From the NCBI RefSeq assembly GCF_002749615.1, contig NZ_CP024201.1:3162001-3226000 (forward strand): 64,000 nucleotides of DNA, written 5' to 3'. Of this stretch, positions 16,313-24,235 are shown piece by piece. Source of the stretch: Caulobacter mirabilis. GTDB taxonomy: Bacteria; Pseudomonadota; Alphaproteobacteria; Caulobacterales; Caulobacteraceae. The position numbers and the translations under genes were made by a program. Below the pieces are notes generated by a model. The model did no database searches. It was given only the letters and a program-made list of their open reading frames with translations, and had not been told where the DNA came from. How positions within the stretch are numbered: the first letter of the stretch is position 1; every line of letters starts with the position of its first letter.

Positions 16313-17757
16313 TTCCGCGCCTCGGCGTTCCAGGCGGCGACCTTGGCGCGGGCTTGCGCCAGCAGGGCGTCGAGCGCCGCGCGATCCTGAAGCGCTCCCC
16401 GCAGCACGACCGCATGGATCGCCCGGGTCGCGCCGATATCTTCCAGCGGGTTGCGGTCGAGCAGCACCAGATCGGCGGCCTTGCCGGCCTCGACGGCGCC
16501 GTAGCGGTCCAGCTTGCCGAACCAGGCCGGGCCCGCGCGGGTCGCCGAGGACAGCGCCTGGGCCGGCGTCAGCCCCTTGTCGACGAACAGCGCCAACTCG
16601 TCATGCAGCCCGATCCCCGGGTAGTTGAACGAGTTGAGGAAGCCGGCGTCGGTCCCGGCCATGATGGTCACGCCCGCCGCCTGCAGCATCGGCAGCACCG
16701 CCGCCTCGCGCTCGAAACGGGCGTGACGCAGGGCGATCGCCGCGGCGTCGGCCTGGGCCGCCCTCTGCACCCGCCAGTCGTAGGTCTTGCGCAGCTTCGG
16801 CCCGATGTAGGCGAGATAGGGGTCGTTCTCGTGGCTGTCCTGATCGAGGAAGGCGATGATCCGACCGCCGTTGAGCGTTGGGGTCACGAAGACGCCCCTG
16901 GCCGCCATATCGCCATAGGCCGCCATCGCCGTCGCCGCGTCGAAGCCCTCGTCGAGGCGGCGACGAGCTTCGGTCCGGTCGATCCGGCCGGCGGCGAAGT
17001 CGGCCGCCACGGCCGCCTCGTCCTTCGCCCCGGCCTTGTAGGCGTAGTCCAGGTGCTCGATCGAGCTGATCCCCGCGTCCATCGCCTGGCGGACGGTCAG
17101 CGCCATGGGGATATGGCCGGACGTCCGCAGCCCGGCGGCCCGTGCCTGCTTCACCGCATAGAGGAACAGTTCGGGCTTCAGCGTGCTGTCGGTGATCTTC
17201 ACGAAGTCGACGTCCAGCGACTTCAGCCGCGCCACCGCCTGGTCGACGTCGGCTTCGGATCCGGTCTCCAGCGTTCCCTTCCAGACCGGCTTTACGCCTT
17301 CGATCTTCGGGCCGGAGCTGAGCAGGGTCGGCCCGAACAGCGCGCCGCGGGCGATCTCGCCCCGCCAGGCCAGGACGTCGTACGGCAGGTCGCCGGAGGC
17401 GTCGCGCACAGTGGTGATCCCGTGCGCCACATAGAGCGGCAGCAGCGCCTTGTTCTCGTCGATCAGCTCCGGACCGCCGCCGAAGTGGACGTGCATGTCC
17501 CACAGGCCGGGGATCAGATAGCGGCCGCCGGCGTCGACGGTGCGGTCGGCCGTCCAGCGCTTCGTCAGGTCGGCGTCCGGCCCGACGGCGAGGATCCTGT
17601 CGCCCCGGGTCACGACCGCCTGGCCCGGAACCAGCCTGGCCTGCTCGACATCCACGACCGTCGCGTTGCGGATCAGCAGGTCCGCGCGTTCCTGGGCGCC
17701 GACCTGGCCGGCGACCAGCGACAGGGCGACGGCGGCGACCGCGGCGAGCAGCTTCAT
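16309..17757 (-). CDS. Exported amidohydrolase family protein
   Basis: A 482-residue protein with a signal peptide (MKLLAAVAAVALSLVAGQVGAQ). The composite domain starts RADLLIRNATVVDVEQ and is followed by the metal-binding DMHVHFGG (HxH), SGHIPMAL and later IMAGTDAGFLNSFNYPG with the catalytic Asp. It ends with the typical GKAADLVLLDRNPLEDI. These periplasmic imidazolonepropionase-like enzymes hydrolyse amide or dipeptide bonds; substrate unknown. The start at 17757 is set by the signal peptide; upstream extension would enter the divergent LysR gene. Regulated probably by the LysR protein at 17860. Confidence 0.88.
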   Translation of the reverse strand: MKLLAAVAAVALSLVAGQVGAQERADLLIRNATVVDVEQARLVPGQAVVTRGDRILAVGPDADLTKRWTADRTVDAGGRYLIPGLWDMHVHFGGGPELIDENKALLPLYVAHGITTVRDASGDLPYDVLAWRGEIARGALFGPTLLSSGPKIEGVKPVWKGTLETGSEADVDQAVARLKSLDVDFVKITDSTLKPELFLYAVKQARAAGLRTSGHIPMALTVRQAMDAGISSIEHLDYAYKAGAKDEAAVAADFAAGRIDRTEARRRLDEGFDAATAMAAYGDMAARGVFVTPTLNGGRIIAFLDQDSHENDPYLAYIGPKLRKTYDWRVQRAAQADAAAIALRHARFEREAAVLPMLQAAGVTIMAGTDAGFLNSFNYPGIGLHDELALFVDKGLTPAQALSSATRAGPAWFGKLDRYGAVEAGKAADLVLLDRNPLEDIGATRAIHAVVLRGALQDRAALDALLAQARAKVAAWNAEARK

Positions 17758-17827
17758 GGACGGACCTCCGGGGACGAGCTTCCACTGTCCGTATCGCCCG
17801 CGTCGACCATTCTCAAATGGGATATAT

Positions 17828-17849
17828 TGATATCCATCATTCGATATCA
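17828..17849. promoter_or_regulatory. Inverted repeat in the amidohydrolase/LysR divergent promoter
   Basis: Perfect 7-bp arms TGATATC ... GATATCA with an 8-nt spacer, in a conspicuous A/T-rich patch between the two divergent starts. A related overlapping dyad (GATATATTGATATC, 17821-17834) precedes it. The T-N11-A layout of LysR boxes fits within it. It overlaps the likely promoter of the LysR gene, consistent with autoregulation. Confidence 0.6.
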
Positions 17850-17859
17850 TGATGAGCAT

Positions 17860-18705
17860 ATGCTGGACCCCCGCCTCCTCCGCGCCTTCGTCGCCATCTC
17901 GGAGACCGGCAGCTTCACCCAGGCCGCCGAGCGGCTGCACATGACCCAGTCGACCATCAGCCAGCAGTTGGGGCGGCTCGAGCAGGCCGTCGGGCGGGCG
18001 CTGATCGACCGGACCGACCGTCCCGTCCGCGTGACGGCGTCGGGCGAGCGCCTGCTGGGCTATGCGCGGCGCATCCTGGCGCTGCAGAGCGAGGCGGAGA
18101 CCCAACTGGCCGACACGGTCGGCGCCTCGGCCATCCGGATCGGCGTCCCGGAGGATATCGTCAGCGGCGCCATGGCCGACGCCTTCGCCGCCTTCATCGT
18201 CTCGCACCGTCAGGCCCGGATCGACGTCACCACGGGTCTCAGCCGCGACCTGACCCGACGCTACCGCGCCGGCGAGTTCGACATCGTCGTGGTCAAGGAG
18301 CCGGTCGCCAGCGCCGACTGCCTGGCGAACTTTCCCGAGCCGATCGGTTGGTTCGAGCCCATCGGCGGGGCCGCCGAGTCGATGGGTTGGCCCGACCCGA
18401 TCCCGCTGGTCGCCTTCCCGCCGGGCGGTCTCTATCGCGACGCCATGTTCGAGCGGATCGAGCGCGAGCGCCGCAACTGGTACGTGGCCTTCTCCAGCGG
18501 CAGCCTGCACAGCATCCTGGTCGCGGTCGAGGCGGGCCTGGGCCTGTCGCTGCTGCCGGTCAGCACGACGGTCGGCCGCGCGGTGCGGCTGCATCCGACC
18601 CTGGGCCTGGAAGCGCCGATGGTGGTCTCCGTCTATGCCTGGGAGCGCAGCGGCCTGGTCGGGGAGCTGGCGGAGACGATGACGGCGGTGCTGGCGGGCC
18701 GGTGA
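17860..18705 (+). CDS. LysR family transcriptional regulator
   Basis: A 281-residue LTTR. It starts MLDPRLLRAFVAISETGSFT with the HTH continuing MTQSTISQQLGRLEQAVG. The effector domain contains IRIGVPEDIVSG and ends without a long tail. The ATG at 17860 is the only start that gives a normal LysR N-terminus; the frame is open far upstream, but that is antisense to the amidohydrolase. The effector is unknown. Divergent arrangement suggests control of the amidohydrolase/ankyrin pair. Confidence 0.92.
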   Translation: MLDPRLLRAFVAISETGSFTQAAERLHMTQSTISQQLGRLEQAVGRALIDRTDRPVRVTASGERLLGYARRILALQSEAETQLADTVGASAIRIGVPEDIVSGAMADAFAAFIVSHRQARIDVTTGLSRDLTRRYRAGEFDIVVVKEPVASADCLANFPEPIGWFEPIGGAAESMGWPDPIPLVAFPPGGLYRDAMFERIERERRNWYVAFSSGSLHSILVAVEAGLGLSLLPVSTTVGRAVRLHPTLGLEAPMVVSVYAWERSGLVGELAETMTAVLAGR

Positions 18706-18714
18706 CGGTGGCGG

Positions 18715-19140
18715 CTACCGGAGCAGATGAGGTTCCAGGTTTGGGTTGAGGATCGCGACGGCGTACGTCGCCCCCTTCAAACTTTGGCCTGCGTTGAGCG
18801 TATTGCTCGCTGCATTCACCTCGGCCGTCGCCTCCACGATCGCCTTGTAGAGGTCGTGGTCGAACACGCCTCGCTCGAGATGCGCCCGGCCAAGGGCCAC
18901 CGCCTGAACGTACTCCGGCTGCTTCCCCAGCTTGAACGCGCGCCAACTTCCGTCCGAGCGCTGCACGGAAGCCGTGGAAACGAACCGCTCAACGCCGAGC
19001 CGCTCCAAAAGGGGGCGCGCCAATCCGACGGGCACGAGCGAGACGGCCCGCGCGGCTTCGCCGTCGTCCAGACCTTCCTCGACTAGCGCGTGATGCTGGG
19101 CCTCCTCGTCGCCGATCGAGGCGGCGAGAATGGCCAGCAC
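18715..19140 (-). CDS. Hypothetical protein next to tRNA-Gly
   Basis: About 141 residues if it starts at GTG 19140; no in-frame ATG lies between this point and the tRNA. The sequence (SIGDEEAQHHALVEEGLDD, then LLERLGVERFVSTASVQRSDGSWRAF, LGRAHLERGVFDHDLYKAIVEATAEVN in overlapping segments) looks like a genuine soluble helical protein, but I do not recognise it. The lack of a good start or ribosome-binding site raises the possibility of a 5'-truncated remnant. It ends 9 bp from the convergent LysR gene. Moderate confidence that it is expressed. Confidence 0.45.
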   Translation of the reverse strand: MLAILAASIGDEEAQHHALVEEGLDDGEAARAVSLVPVGLARPLLERLGVERFVSTASVQRSDGSWRAFKLGKQPEYVQAVALGRAHLERGVFDHDLYKAIVEATAEVNAASNTLNAGQSLKGATYAVAILNPNLEPHLLR

Positions 19141-19211
19141 CTTGACGAAGCGATCGTGCTCCAGAACCCACCTTCTTCTGTAGAGGTCAGCCCCATGTCT
19201 ACGGAGAGGCT

Positions 19212-19286
19212 TGGAGCGGGTGAGGGGAATCGAACCCCTGACATTCAGCTTGGGAAGCTGACGTTCTACCTCTGAACTACACCCGC
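19212..19286 (-). tRNA. tRNA-Gly (anticodon CCC)
   Basis: A complete cloverleaf on the minus strand: acceptor GCGGGTG/CACCCGC, D arm GTTC-AGAGGTA-GAAC, anticodon stem TCAGC/GCTGA around loop TTCCCAA (anticodon CCC, decoding GGG), T arm AGGGG-TTCGATT-CCCCT, then T and an encoded CCA. Length 75 nt including CCA. Confidence 0.95.
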
Positions 19287-19334
19287 GCTCAGGAGAGCGG
19301 CGGAACATAGCTGATCCGCCCTTGGCTGCAAGCG

Positions 19335-19823
19335 TCAGTCGCAGGACGGCAGGCCCAAGGCCTCGGCGATGAAGGCCGGGCGGTAGCCGAGGACGTCGGC
19401 GTCGAACAGGCTGTCCTCGATCGAGACGACCGGGACGAAGACGGAGAACAGAAGCGCCCACAGCGCCGCCACGGGCGTCGCCGCCAGCAGCGCCACGATC
19501 GTCGCCGCCGAACGCGTCCTCGGCCCCAGCCGACGGGCCACGAGCCGGAACACCGGGAACAGCAGCAGGGCGAGCAGGATCCCGTTCAGCAGCAGCATGT
19601 GCGGCATGAAGAAGTACTCGCCCGAGGAGACCAGCGTCGGCCGCGCATAGGGCAGCGGGAAGCCGATCGCCTCGCCGGCGCGGCCGTCGCCGCCCCCGCA
19701 AGCGGGACGCCACCAGCGGACCCCCTCCCCGAACAGCGCCAGGATCATGGCCGTCACCGTCGCCCACGCCAGACCGGCCTGACGTCCCAGCACGCCGCCG
19801 CCCTTCGCTTCTCTCTTCATCAT
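19335..19823 (-). CDS. Hypothetical membrane protein
   Basis: A 162-residue protein with an N-terminal membrane helix (GLAWATVTAMILALFG), a soluble loop with two Cys-free Trp-rich turns, then two helices (FMPHMLLLNGILLALLLFPVFRL and AATIVALLAATPVAALWALLFSVFVPVV read as overlapping hydrophobic stretches). It ends in LGYRPAFIAEALGLPSCD. I chose the ATG at 19823, preceded by AGGGG. Family not recognised. It lies between the tRNA and the divergent HD-domain gene. Confidence 0.7.
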   Translation of the reverse strand: MMKREAKGGGVLGRQAGLAWATVTAMILALFGEGVRWWRPACGGGDGRAGEAIGFPLPYARPTLVSSGEYFFMPHMLLLNGILLALLLFPVFRLVARRLGPRTRSAATIVALLAATPVAALWALLFSVFVPVVSIEDSLFDADVLGYRPAFIAEALGLPSCD

Positions 19824-19976
19824 GTGACCCCTGCCCTGTCCGCCCCAAGCGAGACTGGACGGCGCCGATGCAGCCGCAATGCAGGCCACGCGTGGTTCTC
19901 GTGATCCCGCCCCGCGTTGACGCCCCGCCCCGCTGGGCGCACGATCAGTTCAAACAAATGTTGGGAGGACGAGGCG

Positions 19977-20585
19977 ATGGCCGACGGCGAGCACGGCGAG
20001 GAAGCGCGGGCGAAGTTCCACGCCATGACCGAGAGCACCCAGGAAGACTGGGCGATCATCGCCGGGGCCTCCGCCCAATACGGGCGCGAGCTGCCGGAGC
20101 GGATCGTGTCTCACCTGAACCTGCTGAAAGGCGACTGCGGCGGCTTCGTCGTCGACCGGCTCGAGCATAGCCTGCAGACCGCCACCCGCGCCTTCCGGGA
20201 CGGCCGCGACGAGGAGTATGTAGTCTGCGCGCTGCTGCACGACATCGGCGACGTGCTGTGCCCCAGGAACCATCCCGACATCGGCGCGGCGATGGTCTTC
20301 CCCTTCGTGTCGGAGGCCAACCACTGGATGGTCCAGCAGCATGGCATCTTCCAGGGCTACTACTTTTTCCACCATCTGGGCCTGGACCGCGACATGCGCG
20401 AGCAGTTCCGCGGCCATCCGCACTTCGAGTACACGGCCCAGTTCTGCCATCTGTACGACCAGGCCGCGTTCGACCCGAACTACGAGTCCATGCCGCTGGA
20501 GGCCTTCGTCCCGATGCTGCATCGGGTGATGAGCACGCCCAAGCGGTCGATCTACCTGCGACCTCAGGCGGGCGCGGCGGCCTGA
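19977..20585 (+). CDS. HD-domain protein, possibly a PhnZ/MIOX-like diiron oxygenase
   Basis: A 202-residue protein. The HD-type metal-site residues are visible: RLEHSLQTATRA (first His), VCALLHDIGDVL (His-Asp), then SEANHWMVQQHGIF and YYFFHHLGLDRD with further histidines, and LYDQAAFDPNYES with a late Asp. HD proteins are phosphohydrolases, but small stand-alone ones with this His pattern include PhnZ-type mixed-valent diiron oxygenases that cleave aminophosphonates. I cannot decide between the two. The ATG at 19977 follows a GGGAGG site. Stand-alone gene; no phosphonate genes adjoin. Confidence 0.78.
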   Translation: MADGEHGEEARAKFHAMTESTQEDWAIIAGASAQYGRELPERIVSHLNLLKGDCGGFVVDRLEHSLQTATRAFRDGRDEEYVVCALLHDIGDVLCPRNHPDIGAAMVFPFVSEANHWMVQQHGIFQGYYFFHHLGLDRDMREQFRGHPHFEYTAQFCHLYDQAAFDPNYESMPLEAFVPMLHRVMSTPKRSIYLRPQAGAAA

Positions 20586-20604
20586 ACCGCCGCGCCGCCT
20601 TCGG

Positions 20605-21486
20605 CTAGTTGACCCGCTCGGCCCTGATCCCGCGCTTGGCGAGCTGAGCCTGGACGCTGTCGGCGCCGACCAGGTGACCCGCGCCGACGGCGATCAGGGC
20701 CGTACCCTTGCCGTCCAGCATGCGGGTGATGGACTCGGCCCAGGTCCTGTTCCGCTGCGCCAGCAGGACGTCGTAGATGGCCGGGTACTCGTCCTTCATC
20801 TTCTCGCTCATCAGGCGGTCGAGCGTCGCCACGTCGCCCTTGCTCCAGGCCGCGACCAGCTCGTCGAGCATCGCGGCGCCCTCGCCGGCTTCCTCCAGCG
20901 CCGAACGCAGAAGGTCCAGCTCGGTCGCCGGCGGCAGGTCGGCGAAGAAGCGGACCTGCTCCTCGGGCGTCTCCAACGTGCGGACCGGTTTGCCGGCGGC
21001 GACGGCGGCCGTCTTGAGCTTGGCCTCCACCCCGCTCTTGGGATCGTAGCCGGCCTTGATCATCGGCACGACGCTGAGCGTCAGGGCCGCCAGCCAGGGC
21101 CGCATCGGCTCCAGCGCCTGGGCCGAGGCGCCCATGCCGGCCGCCGCGGCCTGAAGGTCCTTGGCCATCTGCGGCGTCATCTTGCTGGACAGCGGCTTGG
21201 CCGGGTCGATTCCGTACTTGAGGACCAGAGGCTGCATCACGGCCGGATCGTCGGCCTCGACCTCGATCCAGAGCTCGGACGACTCGGCCAGGGCCTTGTC
21301 GACGCCGGCGCTGCGCCAGGGCGTGTCGGGCTTCAGCACGTGAACCGTGCCGAACAGGTAGAGGGTGGAGTCCTCGTCCTTCACCACCCAGAGCGCGGGT
21401 TCGGCGGCCGCCGGCGAGGCGGCGGTCAGGACCACCGCGACGGCGGCGACGGAAGCGGCGGCGAGATGTCTGAAACGTTGGAACAC
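20605..21486 (-). CDS. TraB/GumN family exported protein (copy 1)
   Basis: A 293-residue protein with a signal peptide ending ASPAAA. The TraB/GumN signatures are present: WVVKDEDSTLYLFGTVHVL at the start of the mature part (GxxH motif) and IAVGAGHLVGADSV near the end. These resemble the metal-dependent Tiki/TraB peptidase fold. GumN-type proteins occur widely in Gram-negatives, with no agreed function. A clear paralogue lies at 24236-25114. It is the last gene of a run of minus-strand genes starting near 24142. Confidence 0.88.
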   Translation of the reverse strand: MFQRFRHLAAASVAAVAVVLTAASPAAAEPALWVVKDEDSTLYLFGTVHVLKPDTPWRSAGVDKALAESSELWIEVEADDPAVMQPLVLKYGIDPAKPLSSKMTPQMAKDLQAAAAGMGASAQALEPMRPWLAALTLSVVPMIKAGYDPKSGVEAKLKTAAVAAGKPVRTLETPEEQVRFFADLPPATELDLLRSALEEAGEGAAMLDELVAAWSKGDVATLDRLMSEKMKDEYPAIYDVLLAQRNRTWAESITRMLDGKGTALIAVGAGHLVGADSVQAQLAKRGIRAERVN

Positions 21487-21520
21487 GGCGGGGAACCCTT
21501 CGCGGCGACTTGGGAGGCGA

Positions 21521-22393
21521 TTACTGCAGGAAGGCGTCGACGGCCTTGGCGAAGGCCGCCGGCTGGTCGAACATGACGAAATGCAAGGCGTCGTCGACCT
21601 CGACGAGGGTCTTGTTCGGCAGGGCGGCGTACTGGCTCTGATAGAGCTGGCCCACGAAGGCGCCCATCGGACCCATCGCCTTGTCGTCGCGGGCGTAGAC
21701 CACGGTGATCGGCGTTTTCACCCCTGGCAGCGCGGCGCGCAGATCGGTGGTCATGACGTCGTACATGGCCCGGGCGACGACGCCGCGATCGCTGGCCAGC
21801 GACCAGGCCACGGCCTTCTCCAGCCCTTCCGGCGACTTGACCAGCCGGGTCATCGTGCCCTTCTGGCCGGCGGCGAAGGCTTCCGGCGTCTGGGCCAGCA
21901 TCTGGTCGCGCAGGGCGCCGGCCTGCGGCTTGATCCCGTCCACGGTGGCGCTGGGACCGCCGACGAGCACGCTGAAGAACGGCAGGGCGTCGACGATCAT
22001 CACCTTGCCCACCGCCTCGGGATGCCGCTCGGCCAGCAGCAGGCCGGTGAAGCCGCCCATCGAGTGGCCGATCACCGCCGGTTGCTTGAGCTTGCGATCG
22101 GCGATGTAGGCGGCGATCTCCTCCTCCAGCGGCTCGACCACCGCGCCCTGGGCGTTGGCTCCGGCCGGGGCGCCGGCGAAGCCGTTGACCTGGATCAGAT
22201 GCAGGCGATAGCGGCCTTCCAGCTGCTTGACGGTGTCGGCCCAGACCTCACGCGAGGAGGTCAGGCCGGGGATCAGGATCACGTCAGGCCCCTTCCCGCG
22301 CACCTCGACGGTGAAACGGGTCGGCTCCGCGGCGGAGGCCAGGGCGGGCAGCAACAGAGCGGCGGCCGCCAGGATGGCGGGAAGCAGGCGCAT
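21521..22393 (-). CDS. Exported alpha/beta hydrolase
   Basis: A 290-residue protein with a signal peptide (MRLLPAILAAAALLLPALASA) and an alpha/beta-hydrolase fold: oxyanion region VILIPGLTSSREVW, nucleophile elbow GHSMGGF, an Asp in VVYARDDKAMGP and a final His in DDALHFVMFDQP. The substrate is unknown; periplasmic esterase or lactonase is plausible. I prefer the ATG at 22393 over the GTG at 22402 because the GGAG upstream is better spaced. It lies directly after the membrane-protein gene at 22413. Confidence 0.88.
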   Translation of the reverse strand: MRLLPAILAAAALLLPALASAAEPTRFTVEVRGKGPDVILIPGLTSSREVWADTVKQLEGRYRLHLIQVNGFAGAPAGANAQGAVVEPLEEEIAAYIADRKLKQPAVIGHSMGGFTGLLLAERHPEAVGKVMIVDALPFFSVLVGGPSATVDGIKPQAGALRDQMLAQTPEAFAAGQKGTMTRLVKSPEGLEKAVAWSLASDRGVVARAMYDVMTTDLRAALPGVKTPITVVYARDDKAMGPMGAFVGQLYQSQYAALPNKTLVEVDDALHFVMFDQPAAFAKAVDAFLQ

Positions 22394-22412
22394 GGAGGAC
22401 ACTCCGAAAAGG

Positions 22413-23072
22413 TCAGGCGAAGCCGCGGCGAACCGCCAGCGTTGAGGAAATCAAAAGGTAGACAGCCATCATGACGGTCAGCGCGTCCCAGCTGGACAGG
22501 GCCGGCGCCAGGCCCAGCTTCTCCGCTGCGGCCCACAGGAACAGCGCGCTGCTCAGGACCCAGAAGCTGGCCACCGCCGCGTCGGCGATCATCCGGCGGG
22601 TCATTTCGTCGGCCCGCCGCCAGACCGTCAGGTTGGCCACCGTCTGGATCAGGAACAGCGCCGTCACCATGACCATGGTCGCGACAGCGGGGGTCTGGAC
22701 TCCCGCCGGGAACAGGCGGATCGCCAACACCGGCAGCGCCAGCAGGATCCCGGCCAAGAGCTGCAGCGCGGCTTGCAGCCGGTAGAAGCTCATCATTCCC
22801 GGCAGCACGCGGCCATCCCCGTCAGGGTCGAAGGCCCTGGCCGCGACCTTGCGGCTCAGGCTCATCGCCAGAACGAACAGGCCGGTCGCCACGAGCACCA
22901 GGGCGATGAACAGGGACGCCAGCTCGGACGGCTCGAACACGGCCGCCTCGAAGGCGCCGAGATCCGCGGCCCGGATGCTGAGGAAACCCGCGAAGCCCCC
23001 GGCCGTCATGCCGCCGGCGGCGAGCAGCAGGCGGACGTGATTGGGGCGACGGGCGGAAACGGTGTCGGTCAT
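22413..23072 (-). CDS. Six-segment hypothetical membrane protein
   Basis: A 219-residue protein with about six membrane helices, e.g. LASLFIALVLVATGLFVLAM, LQLLAGILLALPVLAI, and ATMVMVTALFLIQTVANL, ending ALTVMMAVYLLISSTLAVRRGFA. ATG at 23072 follows GGGGACGAG. It adjoins the XRE regulator at 23086 in the same direction, 13 bp apart. Similar small HTH plus multi-spanning membrane protein operons are widespread in bacteria; function unknown. Confidence 0.75.
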   Translation of the reverse strand: MTDTVSARRPNHVRLLLAAGGMTAGGFAGFLSIRAADLGAFEAAVFEPSELASLFIALVLVATGLFVLAMSLSRKVAARAFDPDGDGRVLPGMMSFYRLQAALQLLAGILLALPVLAIRLFPAGVQTPAVATMVMVTALFLIQTVANLTVWRRADEMTRRMIADAAVASFWVLSSALFLWAAAEKLGLAPALSSWDALTVMMAVYLLISSTLAVRRGFA

Positions 23073-23085
23073 CTCGTCCCCTCGG

Positions 23086-23280
23086 TCATTCGCCGTCATC
23101 GAAGATGGCTTCGATCGGCTGTTCGAACAGGCGGGCGATCTTGAAGGCCAGCGGCAGACTGGGGTCGTACTTGCCGGTCTCGAGCGCATTGATGGTCTGG
23201 CGGGAGACCTCCAGGCGCTCGGCCAGATCGGCCTGGCTCCAGTCGCGCTCGGCGCGCAGCACCTTGAGACGGTTCTTCAT
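23086..23280 (-). CDS. Small XRE-type HTH regulator
   Basis: A 64-residue stand-alone HTH of the short Cro/CI type: MKNRLKVLRAERDWSQADLAE, then VSRQTINALETGKYDPSLPL, with the final IEAIFDDGE. Such minimal proteins bind as dimers and often repress their own operon with an adjacent membrane protein. The start overlaps the stop of the upstream membrane-protein gene by 4 bp. Probable binding site: the perfect TGACAAG dyad at 24163-24180. Confidence 0.92.
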   Translation of the reverse strand: MKNRLKVLRAERDWSQADLAERLEVSRQTINALETGKYDPSLPLAFKIARLFEQPIEAIFDDGE

Positions 23281-23678
23281 TGATACCGCCGGCGGACGAA
23301 AGGCTGGGCCAAGCCCATGCCGACGCAGAAGATCGGGAAGGCGAAGAAGCTCGGCAGCTTGGGAGCGGCGGCGTAGAGCTCGAGGAAACCCCAGACGGTC
23401 ATCACCGTCAGGGTCAGGCCGACGCCCCAGATCATCGCCTCGACCAGGATGTTGCGCTGGAACTCGTCGCCCTCATCCTTGAGATAGAGCCCCATGATGG
23501 CGATCATCGCCAGGATCGGGATCGCCGGCAGGACCGCCAGCGCCCAGGCCAGCGGCCCGGTCGGATGGAAATGCTCGAAGGCCCAGCTCACGCCCAGGAT
23601 GATCAGGACGTAGGCGAATATCGTCGGCAGGAAGCGGCGCAGGTAGCGTTTGGCCGCGGGGCTTCTGTACGCTTGCAT
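23277..23678 (-). CDS. Hypothetical membrane protein in XRE operon
   Basis: A 133-residue protein with about four membrane helices. After a basic start (MQAYRSPAAKRYLRRFLPT) come IFAYVLIILGVSWAFEHF, LPAIPILAMIAIMGLYL, then the polar loop KDEGDEFQRNIL and ILVEAMIWGVGLTLTVMTVWG. The short acidic loop before a helix is typical of proteins paired with this XRE type. ATG at 23678 follows AAGGAG. Function unknown. Confidence 0.78.
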   Translation of the reverse strand: MQAYRSPAAKRYLRRFLPTIFAYVLIILGVSWAFEHFHPTGPLAWALAVLPAIPILAMIAIMGLYLKDEGDEFQRNILVEAMIWGVGLTLTVMTVWGFLELYAAAPKLPSFFAFPIFCVGMGLAQPFVRRRYQ

Positions 23679-23701
23679 GTCGGTCTCCTTGCGACGCGGG
23701 A

Positions 23702-24142
23702 TCAGCGGCGGGCGATCCACCAACCGGCCCAGCCGACGCCGTAGCCGACGATCATCAGGGTCAGGGTGATGAAGGCGCCTGTGGCCACCAGCCCAGCGTC
23801 CCGGGGAGCGATCCCGAACTGGGCGAGCCCGCTGTCGGCCAAGCCTTGCAGGCCCAGGGCGATGGCGCCGGAAACCAGGAGGCCGGCCGAACCGCCCCAG
23901 AACCAGCCGAACTTGTGCGCCTCGCGCACCCCTTCATCGACGCTGAGCCACCAGTTGCGCGACCACCACAGCGCCAGGGCGCCGACGATCAGCATGGCGC
24001 CGGCGTTGGCGATGGACGCGGGGATCGGCGTCAGATGGCTGACCGCTGCGGCGACGCCGCCCGCAAGCAGACCGACGATCAGACAGAGCCCCAGCAGGCG
24101 GCCCGTGTTGGCCTGGCGCTTGGCGGACTTGGGAGCAGGCAC
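23702..24142 (-). CDS. Hypothetical membrane protein, first gene of XRE operon
   Basis: About 146 residues from GTG 24142, preceded by AAAGGA at good spacing; an ATG at 24181 would overlap the operator dyad. About four helices: LLGLCLIVGLLAGGVAAAVS, IANAGAMLIVGALALWW, FGWFWGGSAGLLVSGAIALG and VATGAFITLTLMIVGYGVGW. The loop SVDEGVREAHKFGW is polar, like the corresponding loop in the next gene, so the two may be distant homologues or partners. Function unknown. Confidence 0.75.
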   Translation of the reverse strand: MPAPKSAKRQANTGRLLGLCLIVGLLAGGVAAAVSHLTPIPASIANAGAMLIVGALALWWSRNWWLSVDEGVREAHKFGWFWGGSAGLLVSGAIALGLQGLADSGLAQFGIAPRDAGLVATGAFITLTLMIVGYGVGWAGWWIARR

Positions 24143-24162
24143 GTCGTCGTTCCTTTGCTTTA

Positions 24163-24180
24163 TGACAAGTCTGCTTGTCA
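24163..24180. promoter_or_regulatory. Perfect dyad upstream of the XRE/membrane-protein operon
   Basis: TGACAAG-TCTG-CTTGTCA, a perfect 7-bp inverted repeat with a 4-nt spacer, directly ahead of the GTG start at 24142. Related half sites (TGTCAAG at about 24198, AGACAAAT at about 24213) continue upstream, and this is one of the few A/T-rich patches nearby. Likely operator for the small XRE protein. Confidence 0.6.
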
Positions 24181-24235
24181 CACAGACTCGCGGATCATGT
24201 CAAGCACCCTAGACAAATTGGTGAGAGCGCTTGAC

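Noticed and set aside
16192..17859. Long N-terminal extension in frame with the LysR gene
   Set aside because: It is antisense to the amidohydrolase and adds non-LysR sequence; the ATG at 17860 gives a normal LysR start.
19212..19286. tRNA-Gly as the attachment site of another island
   Set aside because: I looked for a second copy of the tRNA 3' end in the flanks and saw none, and no integrase adjoins it.
19141..19848. Extension of the 18715 protein through the tRNA
   Set aside because: The frame merely stays open across tRNA-Gly and antisense to the membrane protein gene; it encodes nothing recognisable.
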